The notes beneath the pieces were generated by a model. It was not told the origin of the DNA and did no database searches. It was given only the letters and a program-made list of their open reading frames with translations. From contig NZ_KI271290.1 of assembly GCF_000469385.1 (NCBI RefSeq), forward strand, positions 1-44,450: a DNA stretch of 44,450 bases, written 5' to 3'. The stretch comes from Leptotrichia sp. oral taxon 879 str. F0557. GTDB taxonomy: Bacteria; Fusobacteriota; Fusobacteriia; Fusobacteriales; Leptotrichiaceae. Position 1 is the first letter of the stretch. Each line of letters starts with the position of its first letter. Made by a program: the position numbers and the translations under genes. Shown in pieces: positions 1 to 7,380 of this stretch.

Positions 1-34
1 AAGACCGGTCCCTTAGCCGTTCGGACATCCACCC
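1..34 (-). tRNA. tRNA-Ser, 5' part (cut by window edge)
   Basis: Read on the minus strand, bases 34 to 1 give a 7-nt acceptor strand (GGGTGGA), TG at positions 8-9, a D arm of the serine type (TCC...GGG), then CCGGT as the 5' anticodon stem and CTT. The sequence ends at the probable first anticodon base, U34. This closely parallels bacterial tRNA-Ser(UGA), so the anticodon is probably UGA, but the rest (variable arm, T arm, 3' acceptor) lies outside the window. A strong promoter sits about 9 nt upstream. Confidence 0.8.
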
Positions 35-49
35 GTACACTACTCAGTT

Positions 50-79
50 AGTATATCATATATTTTTATAATTTGTCAA
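50..79 (-). promoter_or_regulatory. promoter for tRNA-Ser
   Basis: On the minus strand TTGACA (79-74) and TATACT (55-50) are separated by 18 nt, and the -10 is preceded by TGA, giving an extended -10 (TGnTATACT). Transcription would start near 43, about 9 nt before the tRNA 5' end. This is typical of a stable-RNA promoter. Confidence 0.75.
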
Positions 80-114
80 TAACTTTTTTATGAATTTTAT
101 CAAATTCTGTGTAT

Positions 115-138
115 AGGGGCATAAAATAATACGCCCCC
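115..138 (-). other. GC-rich hairpin between tRNA-Ser and membrane protein gene
   Basis: GGGGCATA and TACGCCCC surround a 6-nt loop and stand out in an AT-rich gap. In the minus-strand RNA the stem pairs through G-U pairs. In the plus-strand RNA the same position is an A-C mismatch, so the minus-strand transcript is favoured. No U-run follows on the minus side, so it is either a weak terminator for the gene at 152-562 or a 3' stabilising structure. Confidence 0.4.
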
Positions 139-151
139 ATCTTTTTATTAA

Positions 152-562
152 TTAATCTACAAATAATAAATCTGTAATCTTTTCTATAAAAGGAATTTTA
201 AATTCTTTTTTCAATGCTGATGATACTGTTGCGATGATTTGGAATACAGATAGTATTACAAAAATTACAAAAAATAAAATATTTCCAGCAATTATAATAA
301 TATTTAAAAATGTTGAAATCAATAACAATACCGTTACTACCAATGTTTGTTTTGAATATGCCCGTACAAATCCATTTTCCTGCTCCAGAATTAATGCAAC
401 TATTGGTATTAGTAAGCTAAATCCCATTGAAAAACTTAGATTTATCGGGAAAACGGCAGCATTTATACTAAATCCCGCAAAAAAGCTCAAATTTATAAGA
501 AAAGCAACAGCAAAGGCTTTTAATCCTGCGATTGACTTTTGTTCACTTATATTATTGTTCAT
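152..562 (-). CDS. small multi-pass membrane protein, DUF4870-like
   Basis: The 136-residue protein is almost wholly hydrophobic, with about four predicted membrane segments. A short polar stretch (residues ~60-75, EQENGFVRAYSKQ) resembles the loop of DUF4870 proteins, where a charged segment precedes an HGKEALN-like motif. That family has no assigned reaction. The start at 562 (MNNN) is chosen because GGAGGAG lies just upstream; a TTG four codons earlier would fall within that ribosome site. The gene stands alone between the tRNA-Ser promoter and the divergent tpiA. The family call rests on pattern similarity only. Confidence 0.6.
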   Translation of the reverse strand: MNNNISEQKSIAGLKAFAVAFLINLSFFAGFSINAAVFPINLSFSMGFSLLIPIVALILEQENGFVRAYSKQTLVVTVLLLISTFLNIIIIAGNILFFVIFVILSVFQIIATVSSALKKEFKIPFIEKITDLLFVD

Positions 563-672
563 AAACTCCTCCAATTCTAATATATTTTTTAATTTTATTT
601 ACTTTAAACTGCTCAAAAGAATTTTAACATAAAAGATACAAAAAATCAAATTGAAAAATTCAAGTATTGGCA

Positions 673-701
673 TTGATAAAAAAAGTAATGTATGATAAAA
701 T
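673..701 (+). promoter_or_regulatory. promoter of tpiA-secG-pspC
   Basis: TTGATA (673-678), a 17-nt spacer and TAAAAT (696-701), preceded by TGA (extended -10). Transcription would begin near 708, leaving a leader of roughly 37 nt before tpiA. Confidence 0.65.
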
Positions 702-744
702 AAAAGAAAATGTAAAATATTAAATAAATAATGGAGGAAAAACT

Positions 745-1512
745 ATGAGAAAAGTAATAGTAGCTGGAAACTGGAAAATGAACAAAACTGCAAAAGAGGC
801 TGCACAATTCTTCAATGAATTAAAACCTTTAGTAGCAGACGTAAAAAATGCAGGAATCGTAATTGGAGCACCATTTACTGCATTAGAAACAGCAACTAGA
901 GAAACTGCAGGAAGCAACATTAAAATCGCTGCTGAAAATATGAATGCTAAAGAAAGCGGAGCATATACTGGAGAAGTTTCACCATTGATGTTAAAAGATT
1001 TAGGTGTAGAATATGTAATTTTAGGACATTCTGAAAGAAGAGAATATTACCACGAAACTGATGAAATCATCAATGAAAAAGTAAAATCAGCATTGGCTCA
1101 CAATTTAAAACCAATCTTATGTATCGGAGAAAAATTGGAAGAAAGAGAAGCTGGAACTACTAATGATGTTGTAAAAACTCAAATTACTGGTGGGTTAAAA
1201 GATGTAACAGCTGCTGAAATGGCAAACGTTGTACTTGCTTACGAACCAGTATGGGCAATTGGAACAGGTAAAACTGCTACTCCAGAACAAGCTCAAGAAG
1301 TTCACGCATTCATCAGAGGATTATTAACTGATTTATATGGAAAAGAAGTTGCAGAAAACGTAACAGTTCAATATGGTGGATCAATGAACGATGCAAATGC
1401 AGCTGACTTAATCGCTCAAACAGATATTGACGGTGGATTAGTAGGAGGAGCAAGTTTAATTCCTGAAAAATTCGCTGTAATAATAAAAGCCGGAGATGCA
1501 GCAGCTAAATAA
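745..1512 (+). CDS. tpiA: triosephosphate isomerase
   Basis: This is the glycolytic and gluconeogenic enzyme interconverting dihydroxyacetone phosphate and glyceraldehyde 3-phosphate in the cytoplasm. The 255-residue length is normal for the family. Visible motifs are GNWKMN (residues 8-13, with Asn9 and catalytic Lys11), ILGHSERR with the electrophile His95, AYEPVWAIGTGK with catalytic base Glu167 and flexible loop 6 (171-176), and the phosphate-binding YGGS (210-213) and GGLVGGASL (230-238). The ATG follows GGAGG at good spacing. It is the first gene of a likely operon with secG and pspC, and it provides triose phosphate isomerisation for the glycerol route begun by glpK at 22676. Confidence 0.98.
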   Translation: MRKVIVAGNWKMNKTAKEAAQFFNELKPLVADVKNAGIVIGAPFTALETATRETAGSNIKIAAENMNAKESGAYTGEVSPLMLKDLGVEYVILGHSERREYYHETDEIINEKVKSALAHNLKPILCIGEKLEEREAGTTNDVVKTQITGGLKDVTAAEMANVVLAYEPVWAIGTGKTATPEQAQEVHAFIRGLLTDLYGKEVAENVTVQYGGSMNDANAADLIAQTDIDGGLVGGASLIPEKFAVIIKAGDAAAK

Positions 1513-1575
1513 TTATTTTGAAAAAAATTAATTGCTTATTCTCTTGTTTTGTAAATTATAGGAGGAAATAATAAC

Positions 1576-1782
1576 GTGTTAGAAAATTTATTAATTATAG
1601 CTCTAGTAATTTTATCAATCATCATGATAAGCGTAATCTTACTACAGCCAGATAGAAGCCAAGGTTTAGCGAAAAGTTCTGCTAACATCTTGGATGAAGA
1701 AAAAGAAGGAATTGAAAAATTTACAGAAGTTGTTGCAACGTTATTTCTAGTAGTTGCAATCTTATTCCAAATTGTAAGATAA
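1576..1782 (+). CDS. secG: preprotein translocase subunit SecG
   Basis: The 68-residue protein has two membrane helices (about residues 3-21 and 49-67). The cytoplasmic loop starts with the SecG signature LLQPDRSQGLA and continues into a short acidic/basic linker. SecG is the accessory subunit of the SecYEG channel in the inner membrane. It starts with GTG at 1576, placed 9 nt after GGAGG; no ATG fits. It follows tpiA by 63 bp, so it is probably co-transcribed. All Sec-exported proteins in this window, including the autotransporter, would use this channel. Confidence 0.95.
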   Translation: MLENLLIIALVILSIIMISVILLQPDRSQGLAKSSANILDEEKEGIEKFTEVVATLFLVVAILFQIVR

Positions 1783-1835
1783 TTTTTGAAAAGTAAATTT
1801 TTTGGATTTTTTATAAAAATATTTAGGAGGGAAAA

Positions 1836-2024
1836 ATGGAAAAAAAACTAACAAAATCAGCATCCGACAAAAAAATAATGGGTGTATGTGGTGGACTTGC
1901 AAAATACATGGATAAAGATTCTAACTTAATAAGAATAATAGCAGTTGTATTAGCAGTTCTTACAGGAGGATCGTTAGTAATCGCATATTTAATAGCAGGA
2001 TTTATTTTACCTGAAGGAGAATAA
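1836..2024 (+). CDS. PspC-domain inner-membrane protein
   Basis: The 62-residue protein is essentially one PspC domain. Its basic N-terminus leads into [21 protein letters not shown] (the GVCGGLA-Y motif typical of PspC), followed by a hydrophobic helix of about 25 residues and a short acidic tail. PspC proteins act in envelope-stress responses in enterobacteria. In isolated small forms such as this the role is unknown. AGGAGGG precedes the ATG. It is the third gene after tpiA and secG (53-bp gap), with a terminator 30 bp downstream. No pspA or pspF homologue is visible nearby. Confidence 0.88.
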   Translation: MEKKLTKSASDKKIMGVCGGLAKYMDKDSNLIRIIAVVLAVLTGGSLVIAYLIAGFILPEGE

Positions 2025-2053
2025 TTCTGAAATAAAAATAAACTGTATCTCAA

Positions 2054-2105
2054 AAGTCTATTTTAAAAAACATTAAGTTGTTATAAAAAATGGGCTTTTT
2101 TTTTA
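2054..2105 (+). terminator. intrinsic terminator of tpiA operon
   Basis: An 11-bp stem (AAGTCTATTTT with AAAATGGGCTT, two G-U pairs) is followed by a run of about ten T residues. Confidence 0.7.
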
Positions 2106-2124
2106 AAATTAATTTTAAATAAAA

Positions 2125-2163
2125 AAGAGCGGTTCATGGTTATGAGACTGCTCTTGTTTTTTT
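2125..2163. terminator. bidirectional terminator
   Basis: The stem AAGAGCGGT/ACTGCTCTT is extended by an inner TCAT/ATGA and flanked by an A-run on the left and a T-run on the right. It can therefore end both the tpiA transcript and the efe-tat transcript, whose tatA stop codon lies in the T-run. Confidence 0.75.
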
Positions 2164-2362
2164 ATTTCTCTTCTTTTTTTTCCTCTATATTTTTATTTTC
2201 ATCTTTTTCCAAATCAATTCCAGAAACTGACTTTTTAAATTCTCGAATCATTTTTCCGATGGATTCTCCCAGTTCAGGCAGTCTTTTTGGTCCGAAAATA
2301 AGTAATGCCCCAAGTATAAGGACTATAAGTCCTGGTGCTCCGATATCTCTAAAAATTCCCAT
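2162..2362 (-). CDS. tatA: Sec-independent translocase protein TatA
   Basis: The 66-residue protein has a single N-terminal membrane helix (about residues 8-22), the hinge FGPKRLPELG, an amphipathic helix (GESIGKMIREFKK) and an acidic/lysine-rich tail. This is the TatA/E pattern. With TatC it forms a pore that exports folded Tat substrates. Its ribosome site AAAGGAGG lies within the last codons of tatC, and only 2 bp separate the two genes, so translation is probably coupled. There is no tatB-like gene here. That implies a minimal TatAC system of the Gram-positive kind, with efeB, two genes upstream, as the obvious client. Confidence 0.95.
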   Translation of the reverse strand: MGIFRDIGAPGLIVLILGALLIFGPKRLPELGESIGKMIREFKKSVSGIDLEKDENKNIEEKKEEK

Positions 2363-2364
2363 TT

Positions 2365-3078
2365 TTAGTAATTCCTCCTTTTTTTATAAATATATTTGCA
2401 GACAAGGATACTCACTTCATACAGCAGGATTAAGGGAGCTGCCATTGTTAAATCACTTATAAAATCGGCAGGTGTTAATACTACTGCGAGTACTAGTAAA
2501 ATAAAGTATCCATATCTTCTGTTTTTTATCAAATATTGTGGTGTTAAAATGTGTAGCGATGTTAAAAAGGCTACAATAACTGGCAGTTCAAATATTATTC
2601 CAAGTGGAAGGGAAGTATGAATTATGAATGTCAGATAACTGTTTGCTGTAAGCTGTATATTAAACAAATCATCTCCGAATGAAAGAAGAACATTTAATAA
2701 TGCAGGCGTTATGAAAAAGAAACCAAAACATAGACCGGCAATAAACAGTATAAAGGTTGCAGGAACATAGGATAAAACTACTTTGGCTTCTCTTTCTTCC
2801 AATGCAGGACGGACAAATGCCCATATTTGATAACTTGCAAATGGAAGAGTTAGACTGAAAGCACATATTCCAGCCAGCATCAAATAAATGCTCAAAATAT
2901 CGTTAGGGCCTAGAACAACTAATTTCTGATTAAAAGAAGCTGTTAATAATTTGTAAATACTAGAGCAGAATACTAGGCTTATCAGAAAGGCTATTATAAA
3001 GAATACGATTGTTACAATGAGTCTTTTTCTAAATTCACTTAGATGTTCTATAAGTGTCTGTTCATCAATTTTAGACAT
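2365..3078 (-). CDS. tatC: Sec-independent translocase protein TatC
   Basis: TatC is the receptor that recognises twin-arginine signal peptides in the inner membrane. The 237-residue protein has six hydrophobic helices. It opens with the conserved cytoplasmic motif LIEHLSEFRKRL (residues 9-20) and carries the TatC FELPV motif near residue 161. Length is normal. Its C-terminal KKRRNY codons double as the tatA ribosome site. It follows efeU by 37 bp, in the order efeO-efeB-efeU-tatC-tatA, which implies one transcript. Fusobacteriota often lack Tat (general knowledge), so its position here suggests acquisition together with the iron locus; that is inference. Confidence 0.95.
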   Translation of the reverse strand: MSKIDEQTLIEHLSEFRKRLIVTIVFFIIAFLISLVFCSSIYKLLTASFNQKLVVLGPNDILSIYLMLAGICAFSLTLPFASYQIWAFVRPALEEREAKVVLSYVPATFILFIAGLCFGFFFITPALLNVLLSFGDDLFNIQLTANSYLTFIIHTSLPLGIIFELPVIVAFLTSLHILTPQYLIKNRRYGYFILLVLAVVLTPADFISDLTMAAPLILLYEVSILVCKYIYKKRRNY

Positions 3079-3115
3079 TTTTTATTCCTTTCTGATTGTT
3101 AAAAATATTTAAAAC

Positions 3116-4807
3116 TTACTTATCTTTTCTTTTAAAAGTTGCAAATGCAATTATAGTTATTAAAATTAACTGGCAAATAAATACTTCCATATTTGCATAA
3201 ATTCCCAAAATTTCTACTGTTGGAATAAAGTTTACCACGTGTAGCGGTAAAATTCCCACAACTTGTAGCATATGAATACTTGTTCCAAGCATCTTAAATG
3301 CAAGGAAATATATCGTCCATGTCAATACAAGGAATATTTGATGTATTTTTATTTTTGAAGAAGCGTATATTAGTACAAATGCGATTACAACTAATATTAG
3401 TATAGCACTCACAATACCAATAATCAAGCTCTGCAAAGAAATTAATGGTAAAATTCCCACATAAAATAGAATCGTTTCAGCACCTTCCCTAAATACCGCA
3501 AGAAAACTAAGTACAAACATTGAAATAAAACTTCCTGTGCTTAAAACTACGTCCATTTTTCTGTCAATATAGTCTTTCCAAGATTTTAGAGATGACTTGC
3601 TATGTAGCCAGAATCCAATACCAATCATCATTATAACCGCAAAAATTCCTACAATTCCTTCCAGAATTTCACGATTTGTTCCTGAAGATACCGCAGGGAA
3701 TAGTGCTTGAAGCATAAATGCTATAATGACACTTGCTAAAATTCCGAAAGCAGCTCCTGCATATACCCAACGTAATCCTTTTTTCTGATTTGCAGCTTTT
3801 AGGCTGCTTACCAATGCCAGAACGATAAGAAGTGCTTCCACACCTTCACGAAGGAGTATAAACATTGCGTCAACAAATGTATATTGTGCTTTTGTATCAA
3901 TTTGTGATAATTCTGTTATTAAACCTTGTAATTGTTCCTGATATTCTTTTTCAGAACCTTTTACCATAATTATTGGAGTTTGAGTTTCCACTTTTGTGTA
4001 TAATGATGAATTTCTTGTACTTACATCGCCTTCAACGGTTGGCCATACTTGAATAAACTGCTTAACTTTTGATTGTCCTTTAGCTTTATTTCCTGTTTTA
4101 AAAGCATCCAAGGCGTCTTTTAGCATATCCACAGCTTCTTTCAATGTGATTGTACTTGAAACATTGTTTTCTATTTTTTTTCCATCCAGATAATCCTTTA
4201 TAGCAGACTTCAATTCATTGAAAGAATTCATTGTGCTGTCATAGTCAAAAGGCTCTACTTCCATAGAGCTTCTAAGAAAGGACATGGCAGTTTCGACTTT
4301 TCCATAGTAAGGAATACTTCTGCTTCTTATAAAACTTTCATTTCTAGTCCATACGCCATTAAATTTCAGATATTCTTTTTTCATAAGCTCCACATTTTTA
4401 GACTGAATCGCCTTTTCCAATATATCCAAAGCAGGATACATTCTTGACTGAAATTTTTTCTTTTCCTCGTTATCATTAACAGGATTTTGCTCCTTTTCAA
4501 AAGCAAGCAGTGCTGTTGTAACTTCTTTTAGGTCATTTTCTGATAATGCTGATTTTTCCTTATTTAAAAGCTCCTGTACTTTTTTTCCTTGTGTTGAATC
4601 AGAATTTTTTACTTTTTTAAATTCTTCCCTGATTTCAGAATAAAGTTTTTTTGCTTCATTCTGATTGCTATTTTTTATAGCAGTTGTTGTATCTGTTATT
4701 TTTATATAGAGGTTACTGTAACTTTCCTTTGCAATAATATTTGTAAAAGATAGCATAAAGCACAAAAATAACATTATACTTATTTTATTCAAATAATTTC
4801 TGCCCAA
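3116..4807 (-). CDS. efeU: FTR1-family iron permease EfeU with large extracytoplasmic N-terminal domain
   Basis: The 563-residue inner-membrane protein is predicted to carry ferric or ferrous iron across the membrane. A signal-like segment (residues ~8-26) is followed by about 270 mostly helical, lysine/glutamate-rich residues outside the membrane, then a seven-helix FTR1 domain. Both iron-binding REGxE motifs are present: LREGVEALL near residue 318 and FREGAETIL near residue 440. The long N-terminal domain resembles Bacillus YwbL-type permeases more than the short E. coli EfeU. I accept the TTG start at 4807 because AAGGAG lies 6 nt upstream within the end of efeB; the overlap is 23 bp and implies translational coupling. 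An ATG twelve codons later is the alternative. Confidence 0.92.
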   Translation of the reverse strand: MGRNYLNKISIMLFLCFMLSFTNIIAKESYSNLYIKITDTTTAIKNSNQNEAKKLYSEIREEFKKVKNSDSTQGKKVQELLNKEKSALSENDLKEVTTALLAFEKEQNPVNDNEEKKKFQSRMYPALDILEKAIQSKNVELMKKEYLKFNGVWTRNESFIRSRSIPYYGKVETAMSFLRSSMEVEPFDYDSTMNSFNELKSAIKDYLDGKKIENNVSSTITLKEAVDMLKDALDAFKTGNKAKGQSKVKQFIQVWPTVEGDVSTRNSSLYTKVETQTPIIMVKGSEKEYQEQLQGLITELSQIDTKAQYTFVDAMFILLREGVEALLIVLALVSSLKAANQKKGLRWVYAGAAFGILASVIIAFMLQALFPAVSSGTNREILEGIVGIFAVIMMIGIGFWLHSKSSLKSWKDYIDRKMDVVLSTGSFISMFVLSFLAVFREGAETILFYVGILPLISLQSLIIGIVSAILILVVIAFVLIYASSKIKIHQIFLVLTWTIYFLAFKMLGTSIHMLQVVGILPLHVVNFIPTVEILGIYANMEVFICQLILITIIAFATFKRKDK

Positions 4808-6023
4808 TATACTCTCCTTCCTTTATTCCGCCAAAGCAGGCAAAAATACCCGTTCCAACGTGAGTAATGTACTCGTTCAGCTTATCATCATTTCCTAAAC
4901 TGTTCTGAATTTTTATGAATTGATCAGGATGTTTTTGGAAACATATAAATAGCAGTCCCGCATCAAACTGTCCGCTCACTTCGTCTATTCCATTAGAATA
5001 CGAAAAGGCACGGCGCGCTATTTTTACCTCAGCTTTTTTTGCAAGATAAACATGTGAATCAATGGGAAGAATTGGTTTTCCGTCTGGACCTTTTTTATTT
5101 ATGTCAATTGTTGCAAATTCATCTGTTTCTCCAAATGGAGCGCCACTTTCCTTATATCTTCCAAATGTATTCTCCTGTTCTTGTAAATTAGTTCTATCCC
5201 AAGTTTCAAGATGCATCTGAATACGTCTTACTATCATATAAGTTCCATCTTTGAGCCAGTTGTTCTTGTCATACCATACAACATTCTTAAAGTCGTTATT
5301 ATTTTTAGGATTTTCTGTTCCATCTTTAAATCCAAAAAGATTTCTAGGTGTTTCTTTTCCATTTCCAATGGGAAGAAATCCAGCTTGAGTCCATTTTAAA
5401 GTAATTAAGGCACGTCCTTTACGAACAAGATTTCTTACAGCGTGAAATGCCACTTGAGCATCATCTGCACAAGCCTGAATACAAATATCTCCGCCTTTAT
5501 ACTTATCTTTTATCTGATCTCTTGGAAAATGTGGCAAATCTTTAAATTCATCTAATTTTTTGTTATCCAATTTTAATTTATCGAGAAATGAGGGGCTTAT
5601 TCCAAAAGTTAATGTCAAGCGATAGGGGTTTAATCCAACAGTTTCTCCTGTATCTATAGGAGGGACAAGGTGATTTTTTAGTTCAGGAGCGACTAGTTCG
5701 CCTTTCATAAGTTTTTGGGAATAATCAGTCCAGTCCTTGAACATCTTCTTTATTTCTTCCTTGTTCAAAGAGTGCAGATCTAGTACTGCAAAATAAACAT
5801 TTTTCTGAACAGGAGTAGCGATTCCTGACTGATGCTGCCCATAAAATGAGATTTTTTCATCTCCAACAACTTGATTTGCCTTATCGTTAAACATATTTGC
5901 AAAAATTGCGCCAGCTCCACTTGCTCCAATTGCCGCTCCAGCTCCAACCATTCCAGCTTTTTTAAGAAAATCACGTCGTGATATTTTTTTATCAGACCAT
6001 TTTTTATTATTTTCATCACTCAT
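4785..6023 (-). CDS. efeB: Tat-exported Dyp-type heme peroxidase / deferrochelatase EfeB
   Basis: The 412-residue protein begins with a textbook twin-arginine signal (SRRDFLKK, Arg16-Arg17, then an Ala/Gly-rich hydrophobic stretch to ~43). The Dyp-peroxidase fold shows GFKDGTENP (231-239) with catalytic Asp234, the proximal heme ligand His324 (IDSHVYL) and the distal arginine pair Arg337-Arg338 (ARRAFSY). EfeB homologues oxidise ferrous iron for EfeU or release iron from heme, after folding with heme in the cytoplasm. That explains the need for Tat and the tatC-tatA genes on the same transcript. The ATG follows AGAGG. The gene lies 128 bp after efeO, and the gap repeats motifs seen in the efeO leader. 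Confidence 0.95.
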   Translation of the reverse strand: MSDENNKKWSDKKISRRDFLKKAGMVGAGAAIGASGAGAIFANMFNDKANQVVGDEKISFYGQHQSGIATPVQKNVYFAVLDLHSLNKEEIKKMFKDWTDYSQKLMKGELVAPELKNHLVPPIDTGETVGLNPYRLTLTFGISPSFLDKLKLDNKKLDEFKDLPHFPRDQIKDKYKGGDICIQACADDAQVAFHAVRNLVRKGRALITLKWTQAGFLPIGNGKETPRNLFGFKDGTENPKNNNDFKNVVWYDKNNWLKDGTYMIVRRIQMHLETWDRTNLQEQENTFGRYKESGAPFGETDEFATIDINKKGPDGKPILPIDSHVYLAKKAEVKIARRAFSYSNGIDEVSGQFDAGLLFICFQKHPDQFIKIQNSLGNDDKLNEYITHVGTGIFACFGGIKEGEYIGQKLFE

Positions 6024-6063
6024 TATTTTTACCTCTTTTTATACTGTAAGTTATTTAGATATG

Positions 6064-6090
6064 TTCGATAATTTAAATGTTAATTTTAAC
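6064..6090. promoter_or_regulatory. possible operator motifs in efeO-efeB gap
   Basis: The gap holds TTCGATA (6064-6070) and GTTAATTTTAAC (6079-6090). Both also occur, in other order and orientation, in the efeO leader at 7079-7100 and 7130-7137. Sharing by both cistron starts suggests a common binding site. The regulator is unknown, and chance is possible in such AT-rich DNA. Confidence 0.3.
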
Positions 6091-6151
6091 AAGGGGTGAA
6101 TTAACCTCCTGCTTGATAACGCTTAAAAATATTTGTTACCGAATAAATCTA

Positions 6152-7033
6152 TTATTTTTTAGAAGTTGCATCCATTACAATTCCCATTTGTGACAAAGGT
6201 TCTCCCAGTTTTGTAACTGCTTCTGCTAGTGCTTTTGTATCCTCAGGCTTCAATTCTGTATATAATTTGTAATGCTTATCATCAGTCATATATTTATCAA
6301 GAAGTGCATTTACAGCTTTAAATTCAGTATCTAAAGTTGTTACAAGTTTGGCATCTTTTTTTTCTAATTTAGGTCTAAATAGTTCAAATATTTTCTGAGC
6401 CCCTTCAATGTTTGCTCTAAAGTCGTACAAATCAGTATGTGAAAATACTTCTTCTTCTCCCGTAATTTTTTGAGTCGAAACTTCATTTAATAAGTCGATA
6501 GCTCCTGTAACCATTAAATCAGGTGTTACTTCGATTGTAGCAATTTTTGCTTTTAGTTCCTTAATGTCGTTTACAAGGTCATCTGCATATTTCTCAGTAC
6601 CTTTTGTAGTATTTTGTTCCCATAATATTTTTTCAATTCTATGAAAACCTTTCCATCCTTCTTCATTTTTAAATTCTTCTTTAAAGTCAACAAGACGGTA
6701 ATCTATCTTAACATCAGATTCTCCAAAGCTTTCAGCGATAGGCTCAGATCTTTCATAAGCCATACGGATTAATGGATAAACTTTTTTAGCTTCGTCCAAT
6801 TTTCCTTCCTTCAACAATTTTGCAAAGTTTTCTGTATTTTTTAAAAGCATATCAATCTGACCTTCAACATATTTCTTATATTCAGCAGTTTCCTTGCTCA
6901 AATCAACTTTTCCTTGATTAGCAGTCTGTTCAGCCGTTGTTCCAGCCTTTCCTTCTTCTTTGCTAGCATTGTCTTTTCCGCAACTAACCGCCATTAATGC
7001 TCCTATAAGCAGTAACATTCCCATTTTTTTCAT
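6152..7033 (-). CDS. efeO: EfeO/EfeM-type iron-binding lipoprotein (imelysin, peptidase M75 family)
   Basis: This 293-residue lipoprotein has a short signal and lipobox ending at Cys18 (LMAVSC). A flexible Lys/Glu/Thr-rich linker follows, then an all-helical M75/imelysin domain. The diagnostic HxxE is at His131-Glu134 (HRIE), and a second acidic motif, YERSEPIAESF, is near residue 93. There is no cupredoxin domain, so it is the short EfeM-like form. It is thought to bind iron outside the membrane and pass it to EfeB/EfeU. It is the first gene of the efe-tat transcript, with a strong promoter and a leader of about 115 nt. The start follows AGGAGG at good spacing. Confidence 0.92.
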   Translation of the reverse strand: MKKMGMLLLIGALMAVSCGKDNASKEEGKAGTTAEQTANQGKVDLSKETAEYKKYVEGQIDMLLKNTENFAKLLKEGKLDEAKKVYPLIRMAYERSEPIAESFGESDVKIDYRLVDFKEEFKNEEGWKGFHRIEKILWEQNTTKGTEKYADDLVNDIKELKAKIATIEVTPDLMVTGAIDLLNEVSTQKITGEEEVFSHTDLYDFRANIEGAQKIFELFRPKLEKKDAKLVTTLDTEFKAVNALLDKYMTDDKHYKLYTELKPEDTKALAEAVTKLGEPLSQMGIVMDATSKK

Positions 7034-7077
7034 AAAAAATCCTCCTAAATTTTAATTTTATTATATATTTGCATCTA

Positions 7078-7137
7078 ATATCGAATTAGTTAAAATTAAC
7101 AAAATTTAAAATAATTATAACTGTATAAGTTCGATAT
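7078..7137. repeat. inverted repeat in efeO leader, possible operator
   Basis: ATATCGAA (7078-7085) and TTCGATAT (7130-7137) are perfect inverted arms whose centres are 52 bp apart, about five helical turns. They lie downstream of the predicted transcription start near 7148. GTTAAAATTAAC (7089-7100) lies beside the left arm. It could bind a repressor at two sites or fold as a leader hairpin. No Fur-box consensus is evident. Confidence 0.35.
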
Positions 7138-7154
7138 AAAGTAGATTTATTATA

Positions 7155-7183
7155 ATTATACTTTGAATTTATTTATTTGTAAA
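7155..7183 (-). promoter_or_regulatory. promoter of efeO-efeB-efeU-tatC-tatA
   Basis: On the minus strand TTTACA (7183-7178), a 17-nt spacer and a perfect TATAAT (7160-7155). Confidence 0.75.
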
Positions 7184-7317
7184 GTAAAAATGTTTGATTT
7201 TCAAATTTTTTTATAAAAAATATTTTTCTAAAATTTATTTTTACTTTTTTATATGCTTAACTAGCAAAACTAAGATATTTTTACTTAAATTGTATATATA
7301 TTAAAAGAAAATATATA

Positions 7318-7346
7318 TTGAAAAAACGGATACTAAATGTTAGAAT
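7318..7346 (+). promoter_or_regulatory. promoter of the small secreted protein gene
   Basis: TTGAAA (7318-7323), 17 nt, TAGAAT (7341-7346), with start expected near 7353. It is divergent from the efe promoter and about 135 bp away. Confidence 0.7.
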
Positions 7347-7380
7347 ACATTAAACGATTAATATAAAGGAGAATAATGGC

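Noticed and set aside
2136-2462. 108-codon plus-strand frame opposite tatA
   Set aside because: It overlaps the bidirectional terminator and the antisense of tatA/tatC, and has low-complexity Ser/Phe composition.
7034-7200. Classical Fur box at the efeO promoter
   Set aside because: Only generic AT-rich dyads are present, and nothing matches the GATAAT-type consensus well enough.
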